DNA from: Bin18 sp965200355
GTDB taxonomy: Bacteria; Desulfobacterota; Binatia; Bin18
Length of the DNA stretch: 64,000 nucleotides
Assembly (NCBI GenBank): GCA_965200355.1
Contig: OZ241351.1
Location: 2,170,001 to 2,234,000, forward strand
Reading direction: 5' to 3'
In this document: in pieces, positions 25,466 through 33,908 of the stretch
Numbering within the stretch: position 1 is the stretch's first letter
Layout of the letters: each line of letters starts with the position of its first letter
Notes under the pieces: generated by a model
What the model saw: only the letters and a program-made list of their open reading frames with translations
Told to the model about the DNA's origin: nothing
Databases searched by the model: none
Program-made: the position numbers and the translations under genes

Positions 25466-26554
25466 ATGGCAGACACAGCGTACAAGCCGCAGATTGATCG
25501 TAAAAAAGTCCAGCAGATGGCCGAACACACGCTGGGCTATCTTGGCGGGGCCGTGATTTCCGGGATGATCTATCTGGGAGACAAGATGGGCCTCTACCGG
25601 GCCCTGGATGGCGCCGGCCCGATGACGAGTGACGCCTTGGCGCAGAAGACCGGCCTGCACGAGCGCTGGTTGCGAGAATGGCTCGAAGGCCAGGCGGCGG
25701 CTGGCTTGCTCGAGTATCAGGGCAATCGCCAGTTTGCGTTATCTGCCGAAGCGGCCCTGGTCCTCTCGAACGAAAACAGCCCGGCCTTCCTGGCCGGCGG
25801 CTTCTGTTCGCTGCCGCAACAGATGGGGGTCATAGAGCGCCTGCCAGAGTCGTTCAAGACGGGTCTGGGTCTCCCCTATGATGCCTTCGGCCCTGAGGGC
25901 GCACGCGGCATTGAGCGTTTTCTGGCCCCGTGGTTCCAGGCCCATCTCGTCCCCAAGGCGCTGCCCGCTCTGGACGGGGTGGTCCCCAAACTTGAAGCCG
26001 GGGCCAAGGTGGCCGATGTCGGCTGTGGGGCCGGAGTGGCGCTGCTCAAGGTTGCCGAAGCCTTTCCGCAGACCGAGTGTCATGGCTACGATATCTCAGC
26101 CCATGCCCTGGCCCGGGCCGAAGAGAACAAGGCCAAATCCGGGGTGCAGAATGTGGCCTTTCACGATGCGAATGGGGACGCCATTCCCACCGACCAGAGC
26201 TTCGATTTTATTATGACCTTTGATTGCCTGCACGATATGGCCAATCCTACGTCTGTTATCCAGGCGCTCCATAGCGCGATCAAACCGGACGGCACCTGGC
26301 TGATCGCGGACATTCATACCCTGCCGACATTTGAAGAAAATCTGGAGCAGAATCCGTTCGCCCCGCTGATGTACGGTTTTTCGGTCATGTGCTGCTTGTC
26401 CTCCGCCATGTCCACACCAGACGGCGAGGGCCTGGGCACCTTGGGGTTTACCGAACCGGTGGCGCGGAGGATGGCCAGCACTGCCGGCTTCAGCCGCTTC
26501 AAATGCCACGATTTTGATAATCCGATCAATGCCTATTACGAGGTCCGCCCGTAG
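25466..26554 (+). CDS. class I SAM-dependent methyltransferase with N-terminal winged helix
   Basis: A 362-aa two-domain methyltransferase. Residues about 40-100 form a winged-helix dimerisation domain (DALAQKTGLHERWLREWLEG). The catalytic domain has the AdoMet motif VADVGCGAGVALLKVAEAFP, the acidic ribose contact in CHGYDISAHALARAEEN, and motif IV in IMTFDCLHDMANP. This arrangement matches the Rv2258c/O-methyltransferase-like small-molecule methyltransferases. The substrate is unknown. The ATG follows GGAGGACGCCGC. A perfect hairpin lies 43 nt downstream, between it and a convergent LLM gene. Confidence 0.88.
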   Translation: MADTAYKPQIDRKKVQQMAEHTLGYLGGAVISGMIYLGDKMGLYRALDGAGPMTSDALAQKTGLHERWLREWLEGQAAAGLLEYQGNRQFALSAEAALVLSNENSPAFLAGGFCSLPQQMGVIERLPESFKTGLGLPYDAFGPEGARGIERFLAPWFQAHLVPKALPALDGVVPKLEAGAKVADVGCGAGVALLKVAEAFPQTECHGYDISAHALARAEENKAKSGVQNVAFHDANGDAIPTDQSFDFIMTFDCLHDMANPTSVIQALHSAIKPDGTWLIADIHTLPTFEENLEQNPFAPLMYGFSVMCCLSSAMSTPDGEGLGTLGFTEPVARRMASTAGFSRFKCHDFDNPINAYYEVRP

Positions 26555-26596
26555 GACAAGGCGAAGGGCGCAAGGTCAGAAGCGCCCTCAGCCCGG

Positions 26597-26617
26597 CCCT
26601 CTCCCAGAGGGAGAGGG
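26597..26617. terminator. 9-bp perfect hairpin between convergent genes
   Basis: CCCTCTCCC and GGGAGAGGG form a perfect stem around AGA. It lies midway between the stops of a plus-strand methyltransferase gene and a minus-strand LLM gene, where it could end transcription from either side. There is no U-run, so it may instead be a dispersed palindrome. Confidence 0.45.
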
Positions 26618-26645
26618 GGCTGTAGAGGAAGAGTCCCCTCTTCCC

Positions 26646-27725
26646 CTAATAGCGCTCAATCACCTGCTCGGCGAAATCCTTGAACACGTTTCGTGCCTGA
26701 TCCATGGACGGGAGCAGGGTAACTTCCTGGAGCCCGGCTTTTTCGGACTCCCGGATTTCATGGATAATCTCATCCGGCTCGCCTACCAGGCAGGTGCCCT
26801 TGATCGTCTCGGGGGTGACAAAGCGGCGTTCCTCGGGCACGAGGAAGGTGCAGTGGCCGTTGTGGATTTGGAGGTAGCGCTTGTCGCGCGGCGTTTCCAT
26901 TTTTTCCACTGAGGCGCAATACTCGTCCCAGATGCCCTTATAGGCTTCGGGTACAACGCTCTCGTCTTGCGTTTGCTGGTAGATTTCCCACACAAAGTGA
27001 ATAATCGCCGTCACGTAGGAGCCACATTCATCAATCACCCGCTCAGAGGTCAGGGGCTCGCCCGGCCTGAGTACGACCGCCGACGTAAACGCGGCCACAA
27101 AGAAGTCCTCCGAAAACGTCCGACCGGCGCGTTCCGCGCCTTCTTGCACCAAAGATAGATGGTGGGAGACGACCTCCGCGCGCTCGTTAAAGACCGACAC
27201 CAGGCCGTCGCCATACTCGCCGGCGGTGCGTAGCGCCCGGGGTCCATTGGCCGCGACATAGATGGGCACCGGGTTTTCCAGATTGACGAAACGCAGGTCC
27301 TGATGCAGGAAGCGAATCGTTCGGGTGGTGTCACCATAGGTGTAATCAACTTCCCCGCCGCCCAGCAACGCGCGAACAACGCGCAGATACTCGCGGAAAT
27401 CGCGAATTTTCATGGGCTGCATGCCCATGACGCGCATGGCGGTATGGCCAGTGCCAATGCCGAGGAACACTCGGCCCGGCGCGAGCTGGTTGATGGACGC
27501 AATCGAATGGGCCGTGACCGGGGCAATGCGGGTGCCGGGAATAGCCACGCCGGTGCCGAGTTGAATCCGTGACGTGTGCTGCGCCGCCAGGGCCAGCGTC
27601 GCATAACAGTCCGACCAGATCATTTGAGAGTCGGGTATCCAGGCCATATCAAAACCGCAGTCTTCGGCATATGTGACGAGTTGCCAGTCGTCGATTTTTG
27701 TTGAAACGGAAATACCAAATTTCAT
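26646..27725 (-). CDS. LLM oxidoreductase, F420-dependent/CmoA-like type
   Basis: A 359-aa luciferase-like TIM-barrel enzyme with MKFGISVSTKIDDWQ, CGFDMAWIPDSQMIWSD, the loop LAPGRVFLGIGTGHTA, a MGMQPMKIRDFREYLRV segment and PVPIYVAANGPRALRTAGEYGDG. These are typical of 5,10-methylenetetrahydromethanopterin-reductase-like and related F420 or FMN enzymes. It is followed by a long C-terminal helical region unlike its neighbours. The ATG has AAGGAGGAC upstream; the 43-codon extension of the frame shows no similarity. It is divergent from the CoA-transferase gene. Confidence 0.87.
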   Translation of the reverse strand: MKFGISVSTKIDDWQLVTYAEDCGFDMAWIPDSQMIWSDCYATLALAAQHTSRIQLGTGVAIPGTRIAPVTAHSIASINQLAPGRVFLGIGTGHTAMRVMGMQPMKIRDFREYLRVVRALLGGGEVDYTYGDTTRTIRFLHQDLRFVNLENPVPIYVAANGPRALRTAGEYGDGLVSVFNERAEVVSHHLSLVQEGAERAGRTFSEDFFVAAFTSAVVLRPGEPLTSERVIDECGSYVTAIIHFVWEIYQQTQDESVVPEAYKGIWDEYCASVEKMETPRDKRYLQIHNGHCTFLVPEERRFVTPETIKGTCLVGEPDEIIHEIRESEKAGLQEVTLLPSMDQARNVFKDFAEQVIERY

Positions 27726-27893
27726 GCTGTCCTCCTTGCGTACCTGTCCCGTGTGAGCGGGAATGCTATGGCCGGTCGGGCTGGGCGTCAAGTTGGGCCA
27801 TGCTGATAGGAGTGCGCCCGTTCCCAGACCCGCGCGCTTCTCTTTCCTGGGCAATTCAGATACACCGACTCCGAAGAGTCAAGGGAGGGAAAT

Positions 27894-29120
27894 GTGAAAC
27901 CACTCGAAGGTCTGGTGGTCCTGGACCTGACCCGTTTTCTGGCCGGTCCCTACTGTACCCTGCTGCTCGGCGGGTTAGGGGCCAATGTCATTAAAATCGA
28001 GCCACCCCAGGGCGGCGAAGCCCACCGCAACCGGGCACCGTTTGCCGGGCCGCAGGGCGCGAGCATGTCCCGGCAAACAGCGGATGACATCGGGCTGATG
28101 GTCCTCCACCGGGCGCGCAATAAGAAGAGCATCACCCTCAATCTGCGCGACCCGCAGGGCACGGCGCTGTTCAAACAGCTTGTGAAGAAAGCCGATGTGG
28201 TGGTGGAGAATTTTTCGCCGGGCACAATTGACAAAATGGGGCTTGGCTATGAGACCCTGCGCGCCTGTAATCCGCGCCTGATTCTGTGCTCGATTTCGGG
28301 CTTTGGCCAACATGGGCCGCGTCGCGACTGGCGGGCGTATGATCCGATTATCCAGGCCGCCAGCGGCATCAATAGCGTCACCGGCTTTGCCGATCATCCC
28401 CCGGCGCGCTGTGGGGCGGCGATCAGCGATACCACGGCTCCGTTGTTTGCTCTGATTGGGATTCTGTCGGCCTTGCAGTTGCGCGAAAAAACGGGCAGCG
28501 GCGAGTGGGTCGATACCTCCATGCAGGACGGGACGTTCTTCCTGTTGCCGGACCTGATTGAGCATATGGCCGCCGGCCTGGCTCCCGAACGCCGGGGGAA
28601 CACCCATCCGGGCGGGGTGCCGTTTAACGTCTATCAGGCCAAGGACGGCTATGTGTCCATCTGCGCGGTGTCGGCCCAGAACTGGAAGAGCCTGCTCGGA
28701 GCCCTGAACCGGGAAGACCTGCTTGACGACCCCAGATTCGCCAATTTGCAGCAGCGCATGAAACATCGTGACGCCGTAGACACGCTGGTCCAGGCCTGGA
28801 TTGCGCAGCATACGGTTGAGGAAGCGGTGGCGCATCTCCAGCAGTGCGCAGTGCCGGCCGGGCCGGTGCTGAGCCCGGCCGAGCTGGTTGAAGATGCCCA
28901 TCTGATTGAGCGCGAGATGGTGGTGGACGTGCCGCATCCCCGGCATGGGCCACTGTCCGGGGTGAAAGGGTTTGGCCTGCCGATCAAGTTTGTCGGCAAG
29001 TCCTTTGGGTTTGACCAGCCCTGCCCGGAAGTTGGCCAGCACAACGAAGAGGTCTACGGTGGGCTGCTCGAACTCGATTCTGCCGCACTTGAGGGGCTAA
29101 AAGAGCAAGGCGTGATTTAG
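27894..29120 (+). CDS. family III CoA-transferase (CaiB/BaiF type)
   Basis: A 408-aa member of the CaiB/BaiF family, which moves CoA between carboxylic acids in the cytosol. The N-terminal GLVVLDLTRFLAGPYCTLLLGGLGANVIKIEPP, NKKSITLNLRDPQG, ADVVVENFSPGTIDKMGLGYE and LILCSISGFGQHGP are hallmark segments. A catalytic aspartate is expected near residue 170-180 in AISDTTAPLFALIG. It may activate the products of the surrounding oxidoreductases for beta-oxidation. GTG start with GGGAGGGAAAT. The next gene, an LLM enzyme, starts 80 nt downstream on the same strand. Confidence 0.9.
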   Translation: MKPLEGLVVLDLTRFLAGPYCTLLLGGLGANVIKIEPPQGGEAHRNRAPFAGPQGASMSRQTADDIGLMVLHRARNKKSITLNLRDPQGTALFKQLVKKADVVVENFSPGTIDKMGLGYETLRACNPRLILCSISGFGQHGPRRDWRAYDPIIQAASGINSVTGFADHPPARCGAAISDTTAPLFALIGILSALQLREKTGSGEWVDTSMQDGTFFLLPDLIEHMAAGLAPERRGNTHPGGVPFNVYQAKDGYVSICAVSAQNWKSLLGALNREDLLDDPRFANLQQRMKHRDAVDTLVQAWIAQHTVEEAVAHLQQCAVPAGPVLSPAELVEDAHLIEREMVVDVPHPRHGPLSGVKGFGLPIKFVGKSFGFDQPCPEVGQHNEEVYGGLLELDSAALEGLKEQGVI

Positions 29121-29200
29121 GCGTCTTATGCTGCGGACGTTCTCTTCGCTCCCTTCCATTTGATGATCTCGTAGTACAAATCCTCTGAAGGAGGCCACAC

Positions 29201-30295
29201 GTGCCGGAATCCGAACGTGAGCCGTTTCAACTCGGCATCTTCATGCCCAATTGCAGCCATGCCTACTGCATCAGCAGCTATAAGCCCGAACCCGACGACT
29301 GGACGTATGAGTCTAATAAGAATATCGCCCAGGCGGCTGAGACCGCGGGGTTTGATTTTCTGTTTCCAGTCAGCCGCTGGCGCGGGTTTGGCGGCGAGAC
29401 CAATTATCTGGGCACCTCGCTCGAAACCATGACCTGGGCGGCTGCTATTCTGGCGGCCACGCAAACCATTCGGGTGTATTCAACTGTCCACGTGCCGGTT
29501 TTTCACCCGCTCGTAGCGGCCAAGATGGGCGGGACATTGGATCACATCGGGCAAGGCCGCTGGGGTATTAATATCGTCAGCGGCTGGAGTGCCACCGAGT
29601 TTGGCATGATGGGGATCGAACTCCTGTCCCATGCCAAACGCTATCAACGCACCGCCGCCTTTATTGAAATCCTCAAAGGACTGTGGACGCAGGAGCCGGG
29701 CTCTTTTCGCCATGTTTCCCCCTGGTATCAGATCACCGACGGCTATGTGATGCCCCAGCCCAGGCAGCAACCCCACCCGCCGATTGTGAATGCCGGCACC
29801 TCCGACGCAGCGCGTGACTTGGTAGCCCGTCTGTGTGACTGGGCGTTTATTGCCCCGCCGTCTGCCGAGGCCACGCCCGATATGGCTCAGGACTTCAAGC
29901 GCCGGGCGCAGGGCTATGGCAGACGGGTCCGGTGTGCGGGGATGCCGTTTGTCCTGTGGCGCGAGACCGAGCAGGAAGCCCAGGCCGAAGTGCAACGGAT
30001 TATGGACCAGACGGATATGGTTGCCGCCCAAAATTGGGCGAACGGACTGAGCATCGGCAGCGAGTCCATGACCGGCTTCAGTCTCAAGATGTTGGCACTG
30101 GGGGCCGGAGCGTTGCCAGTGGTCGGCACCGCGGACCAGGTCGCCGAAAAACTAGCCCGCTTATACGAGCTGGGCATGGACGGCGTGCTGATTGAATTTC
30201 TGCACTACTACGAGGACACGGTTCGGTTTGGTCAGGAGATTGTTCCCCGGCTGCGGCAGATTGGGGTCGTCGGGGGAGGGGCGAGGCGTTTTTAG
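29201..30295 (+). CDS. LLM flavin-dependent monooxygenase (paralogue B)
   Basis: A 364-aa enzyme nearly colinear with the one at 20261. It shares FQLGIFMPNC, SRWRGFGG, TMTWAAA, HVPVFHPLVAAKMG, GRWGINIVSGW, QITDGYVMPQP and PHPPIVNAG. The two clearly arose by duplication and should act on related substrates through reduced FMN. Differences cluster in the C-terminal third, which shapes the substrate pocket. GTG start with GAAGGAGGCCACAC. It follows a CoA-transferase gene and could share its transcript. The sequence after its stop is a non-coding repeat area. Confidence 0.9.
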   Translation: MPESEREPFQLGIFMPNCSHAYCISSYKPEPDDWTYESNKNIAQAAETAGFDFLFPVSRWRGFGGETNYLGTSLETMTWAAAILAATQTIRVYSTVHVPVFHPLVAAKMGGTLDHIGQGRWGINIVSGWSATEFGMMGIELLSHAKRYQRTAAFIEILKGLWTQEPGSFRHVSPWYQITDGYVMPQPRQQPHPPIVNAGTSDAARDLVARLCDWAFIAPPSAEATPDMAQDFKRRAQGYGRRVRCAGMPFVLWRETEQEAQAEVQRIMDQTDMVAAQNWANGLSIGSESMTGFSLKMLALGAGALPVVGTADQVAEKLARLYELGMDGVLIEFLHYYEDTVRFGQEIVPRLRQIGVVGGGARRF

Positions 30296-30377
30296 TAGTC
30301 AGTAGTCAGTTTTTAGTAGGCGCGGCCCCCCTGATAAGGGGGGTTGGGGGGTTCTCTGTGCAGCCCCCGCCGTGTAG

Positions 30378-30399
30378 GGGCAACCCCCTGTGGTTGCCC
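30378..30399. repeat. GGGCAACC/GGTTGCCC palindrome
   Basis: GGGCAACC, CCCTGT loop and GGTTGCCC form an 8-bp hairpin in the non-coding stretch after the LLM gene. It is preceded by AGTAGTCAGTAGTCAG-type duplications and a G-rich segment. This composition is common in dispersed intergenic elements. A second, larger palindrome follows at 30412. Confidence 0.5.
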
Positions 30400-30404
30400 T
30401 CGGC

Positions 30405-30776
30405 TCAACGAAAACAGGGAGCAACCCCCACCGTGGCTGCTCCCTGTTTCACCCTGCGGCATATCGCCCTTAATCGAAAAGCGCCTTGATATTGGGCGCT
30501 ATTTTTTTTGGCGAGTGCGATATGCTCTGGTATAGCTTTGTCACTATCTGGATCAACGGTTCCATCTGCATTGATGGTAATGAAGAAGTCCTTGATATGT
30601 CCTGATACAGCAAACCAAGCCAGTCTTGTCATATCTTCGTCGTGATACTGGAACTCTACATCCACACTATATTCACCCGAATCCCCATCAGCAAGAGAAT
30701 TTGGGGCGAAAAGCGAATACCTTTGGTCACCTGCGCCGGGTGCATGCTTTATAACTGATACGGAGAAACCTGTCAT
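30405..30776 (-). CDS. hypothetical small protein, coupled to the upstream exported protein
   Basis: A 123-aa protein of no family I know. It reads as a beta-rich domain (SGEYSVDVEFQYHDEDMTRLAWFAVSGHIKDFFITINADGT) with several Asp residues, then a Lys/Arg-rich tail. Its ATG overlaps the stop of the upstream gene (ATGA), which implies translational coupling. The last 15 codons run into the palindrome at 30412-30449, so the original stop may have been lost when that element arose or moved in. The pair is AT-richer than the flanking LLM and SDR genes. Confidence 0.5.
   Translation of the reverse strand: MTGFSVSVIKHAPGAGDQRYSLFAPNSLADGDSGEYSVDVEFQYHDEDMTRLAWFAVSGHIKDFFITINADGTVDPDSDKAIPEHIALAKKNSAQYQGAFRLRAICRRVKQGAATVGVAPCFR
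30412..30449. terminator. 12-bp hairpin, possible terminator or repeat
   Basis: AAACAGGGAGCA and TGCTCCCTGTTT form a perfect 12-bp stem with a 14-nt loop. It is placed after the LLM gene on one strand and inside the 3' end of the small minus-strand gene on the other. It could terminate either transcript or be a mobile palindrome. Confidence 0.55.
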
Positions 30777-31168
30777 GACACGCTTATCATACTCAGTGAC
30801 GAAAAATCCTCTGGATTGCTAACACAGCGAGCCTGAACTGGCTTGTTCCCATGTGTGACGTTGCCGCTGACCATCGGCACTGGCACGTCTCCGTTACGAC
30901 CTTTCCACCTGATAAAGACATAACACCCTTGAGCGGCTTTGAGGAGTTTCCGCTCTCTGCGCAAGGCTCTCTCCTCCCATTCCTGGGCGGATTCTGCTGT
31001 TTGCGCCAGCGTCTCTTGGCATTGCTGTAAGTCCCCGGCCCCTGTCCCCCCTGCATCCTGGGCAAAGGCACTGCCCCCGGTAAGGCTGACGACCGTTGCT
31101 AACGCCACAAGCCGTCGTATGCTACGGCCGGCTCTGCTCTGCAGGATATCATGCCTCCCTATAAACAA
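30773..31168 (-). CDS. hypothetical exported protein
   Basis: No family recognised. With the TTG start used here the product is about 131 aa. It starts with a basic N-region, a hydrophobic core and a cleavage site (RRLVALATVVSLTGGSAFAQ), so it should be exported. The mature part has a helical region (QQCQETLAQTAESAQEWEERALRRERKLLKAAQ) followed by strands GCYVFIRWKGRNGDVPVPMVSG. No ATG is available: TTG codons at 31207 and 31168 and a GTG at 31108 are the options. I prefer 31168, which keeps the arginines before the hydrophobic core and has GGGG ten nt upstream. Its stop overlaps the start of the next gene. Confidence 0.5.
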   Translation of the reverse strand: MFIGRHDILQSRAGRSIRRLVALATVVSLTGGSAFAQDAGGTGAGDLQQCQETLAQTAESAQEWEERALRRERKLLKAAQGCYVFIRWKGRNGDVPVPMVSGNVTHGNKPVQARCVSNPEDFSSLSMISVS

Positions 31169-31352
31169 GATGCAACATCCCCTATCTGAGCCCCGCCCCG
31201 AACGCAAACCCTTTCCCTTTCCCCCTCACTATCCACTATCCACTTACCCCTACCACTTCGTCAGGGGGTGGCCTATCCTGTTTGTCCGGTATTGACTATG
31301 TGATGAAAAACAACGGACCGGAGCAGTGAGGCAGACACAGGAGAGACCAAGC

Positions 31353-32111
31353 ATGGGACAGTTAGCTGGAAAAGTCGCGCTCATCACGGGCGCAGCTTCA
31401 GGGATTGGCCGGGCGTCGGCCTTGGCCTTTGCGCGTGAAGGGGCGACGGTTGTGGTTGCGGATGTCGATACGGCTGGCGGAGCAGAAACCGTCCGCGTAG
31501 TCGAGCGCGCCGGCGGAAGCGCCCTTTTTGTGAAAACCGATGTTGCCCAGGCGGCCGCAGTCGAAGCCCTGGTACAGGCCAGCGTTGCGGCGTATGGCCG
31601 GCTCGACTACGCCCACAATAACGCCGGCATTGAGGGGATGGTGCTGACACCGACCGCGGACTGGACGGAAGAGGCGTGGAGGCAGATTCTTAATATCAAT
31701 CTCAAAGGCGTGTGGTTGGGCATGAAATATCAAATCCCGCAGATGCTCAAACAGGGCGGCGGGGCTATTGTCAACACGGCCTCAATCGCCGGCTTAGTCG
31801 GCAGTCGGTCGGCTGGCTATGGGGCCAGTAAACACGGCATTGTCGGGCTCACAAAAACCGCGGCCCTGGAATATGCAAAGTCTGGTATTCGGGTCAATGC
31901 CGTTTGTCCGGGGGTGATTCGGACGCCGATGGTCCAGCGCAGTTTGGACCGTATGCCCGAACTTGAGGAACGGTTTGTTGCCGTGGAACCCATTGGGCGT
32001 ATCGGCCGGCCCGAGGAGGTGGCGGACGCTGTGGTCTGGCTGTGCTCGGCCGCGGCCTCGTTTGTGACCGGCCATGCCCTGGCCGTAGACGGGGGCTATG
32101 TGGCGCAGTAG
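31353..32111 (+). CDS. short-chain dehydrogenase/reductase (paralogue 1)
   Basis: A 252-aa classical SDR. The cofactor motif TGAASGIGRASAL, the NNAG motif (HNNAGIEG), the catalytic Ser in NTASIAGLVGS and YxxxK in YGASKHGIVG are all present. The C-terminal TGHALAVDGGYVAQ is typical of the FabG-like group. An aspartate after the second strand (VVADVDTAG) suggests NAD(H) rather than NADP(H). It oxidises or reduces a hydroxyl/carbonyl group, substrate unknown. The ATG has CAGGAGAGACCAAGC upstream. A second, very similar but frameshifted copy lies 1 kb downstream, with an LLM gene on the opposite strand between them. Confidence 0.92.
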   Translation: MGQLAGKVALITGAASGIGRASALAFAREGATVVVADVDTAGGAETVRVVERAGGSALFVKTDVAQAAAVEALVQASVAAYGRLDYAHNNAGIEGMVLTPTADWTEEAWRQILNINLKGVWLGMKYQIPQMLKQGGGAIVNTASIAGLVGSRSAGYGASKHGIVGLTKTAALEYAKSGIRVNAVCPGVIRTPMVQRSLDRMPELEERFVAVEPIGRIGRPEEVADAVVWLCSAAASFVTGHALAVDGGYVAQ

Positions 32112-32123
32112 TCTGCTGGGTCT

Positions 32124-33008
32124 CTACCGGAAGTGCTGGATAAGCTCCGCTCCTCTTTCTAAGAGGGGCCACTGAACCTCGGGGGCGGCCGGCTCAATCA
32201 GAAAAACAATCCGGGTAAAGCCGAGATCAATCAGTTCGTGCAAGCGGTGCCGGGCGTTCGGGGCCGCTTGGGCATATGCGGTTAAGACCCAGGTAATGAC
32301 TGTCAAGTCGAAGGTTTCCTGGGCGCGCCCAACGCGGTCGGCCTCTGTTCTGAGGGCCTTCAGCCCCTGGGAGAGTTCATCCAGCCCTTCGACCAGCCCA
32401 TCGACCGGAAACCAGCCATCACAGTACTCGACAATGCGTCGGGGGGACCACTTGGAACTCGCGCCCATCAGCACCGGCGGCCCGCCGGCTTGCACAGGTT
32501 TCGGCCAGCACCACATGGGATCAAAGTTGACGAACTGGCCGTGGAACTCGGCCACTTCCTGGGTCCAGATCTCGCGCATGGCAAGAATGTTTTCTCTGGT
32601 GATCTTCCAGCGGTTTTTGAAGGCGACTCCGTGGTCGGCCATCTCCTCGGCGTTCCAGCCGGCGCCGATGCCAAACACAAAGCGCCCGTTGGCGACCCGG
32701 TCCAGACAGGCCACGGTTTTGGCCAAGGTAATCGGATGGTGTTCTGGGACGAGACAGACTGAGGTGCCCAGCTTGAGCTTCTGCGTCACCGCGGCCGCGG
32801 CCGTCAGCCCAATAAAGGGATCAAAAAACTCACTATAATAGCGGGGCAGGTCCCCACCGCCGGGGAACGGGCTGAGGCGGCTCGTCGGAATATGAGTGTG
32901 TTCTCCAAAGAAGAGCGATTCAAAACCGTGCGCTTCCAGCCAGCGCGCCAGCTCTACCGGTTGAATCGTGTAATGAGTGGGAATGGTAACAATGCCAAAG
33001 TCGGTCAT
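32124..33008 (-). CDS. LLM oxidoreductase, F420-type (TIGR03619-like)
   Basis: A 294-aa luciferase-like enzyme. It starts MTDFGIVTIPTHYTIQPVELARWLEAHGFESLFFGEHTHIP and contains HPITLAKTVACLDRVANGRFVFGIGAGWNAEEM and PPVLMGASSKWSPRRIVEYCDGWFP, typical of the F420-dependent LLM subgroup TIGR03619. The cofactor is inferred, not shown. It lies between two SDR paralogues on the opposite strand. Its stop is 12 nt from the first SDR's stop. The frame runs 179 codons further upstream through the second SDR on the other strand; that part is not coding. Confidence 0.87.
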   Translation of the reverse strand: MTDFGIVTIPTHYTIQPVELARWLEAHGFESLFFGEHTHIPTSRLSPFPGGGDLPRYYSEFFDPFIGLTAAAAVTQKLKLGTSVCLVPEHHPITLAKTVACLDRVANGRFVFGIGAGWNAEEMADHGVAFKNRWKITRENILAMREIWTQEVAEFHGQFVNFDPMWCWPKPVQAGGPPVLMGASSKWSPRRIVEYCDGWFPVDGLVEGLDELSQGLKALRTEADRVGRAQETFDLTVITWVLTAYAQAAPNARHRLHELIDLGFTRIVFLIEPAAPEVQWPLLERGAELIQHFR

Positions 33009-33086
33009 AGCCGTCCCTCGCTGAGATGATATAACTGAAACGATATAGCAGGTATTGCATAAGAAAAAAGAGAGAAGGAGGAGAGC

Positions 33087-33846
33087 ATGGCAGGACAGTT
33101 GGCTGGAAAGGTCGCGCTCATCACGGGCGCAGGTTCGGGGATTGGTCGGGCGTCGGCCTTGGCGTTTGCGCGCGAAGGGGCCAAAGTCGCGGTTGCCGAT
33201 ATTGTGGTTGCGGGCGGCGAAGAGACAGTGCGTCTGGTCAAAGAGGCCGGTGGGGAGGCGTTTTTTATTCGGGTCGATGTTGCCAACGCGGCGGAGGTCG
33301 AGGCGATGGTGAACACCGTGGTGGATACCTACGGCCGCACTGACTGCGCCTATAATAACGCCGGGATTGAAGGCCGGCTGGCCGCAACGGATGAATATCC
33401 TGAAGACATGTTTGATAAGGTGATTGATATTAACCTGACCGGCGTGTGGCTGTGCATGAAATACGAGGCCGCATATGCTCAAGCAGGGCAGCGGAGCGAT
33501 TGTCAATACGGCCTCTGGAGCGGGTTTGATCGGGGTAGCCGGCATGTCGGCCTATGTGGCGAGCAAGCACGGCGTGGTGGGACTGACCAAGACCGCGGCC
33601 CTGGAATACGCCAAGTCCGGTATTCGGGTGAATGCGGTCTGTCCTGGGCTGATTCAGACCCCAATGGTAGAGCGTATCACCGCCGAACAACCCCAACTGG
33701 GTGAGGCCCTGGTGGCAGCCGAGCCGGTCGGTCGAACGGGCAAACCGGAAGAAATCGCCGAGTCCGTGGTCTGGCTGTGCTCGGACGCGGCCTTGTTTGT
33801 GACTGGCCACGCCATGTCGGTTGATGGTGGGTTTGTGGCGCAGTAA
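33087..33846 (+). pseudogene. short-chain dehydrogenase/reductase (paralogue 2), frameshifted
   Basis: The first frame gives TGAGSGIGRASAL, YNNAGIEG and LTGVWLCMKYE. The reading frame then breaks and the next frame continues HMLKQGSGAIVNTASG, YVASKHGVVGLTK and TGHAMSVDGGFVAQ. Joining at about 33468 (one extra base or two missing) restores an about 253-aa SDR with all catalytic motifs. As written the protein ends in unrelated sequence before the catalytic Ser and Tyr. It is closely related to the SDR at 31353 at the DNA level, so this is the damaged member of a duplicate pair. AGAAGGAGGAGAGC precedes the ATG. Confidence 0.75.
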
Positions 33847-33848
33847 TA

Positions 33849-33895
33849 GGGGTCCAGCGCCGGGTCAAACAATCGGCGGTTGACGCCTGGACCCC
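33849..33895. terminator. GGGGTCCAG/CTGGACCCC hairpin between convergent genes
   Basis: Nine-base arms GGGGTCCAG and CTGGACCCC enclose an inner stem GTCAA/TTGAC, with the loop between. It lies exactly in the 60-nt gap between the ends of the SDR and fumarase genes, a place for a bidirectional terminator. Confidence 0.6.
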
Positions 33896-33908
33896 CAGGA
33901 GACACGCC

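Noticed and set aside
33009..33545. N-terminal extension of the minus-strand LLM gene
   Set aside because: It lies opposite the second SDR gene, adds no known domain and the ATG at 33008 gives the canonical LLM N-terminus with a ribosome binding site.
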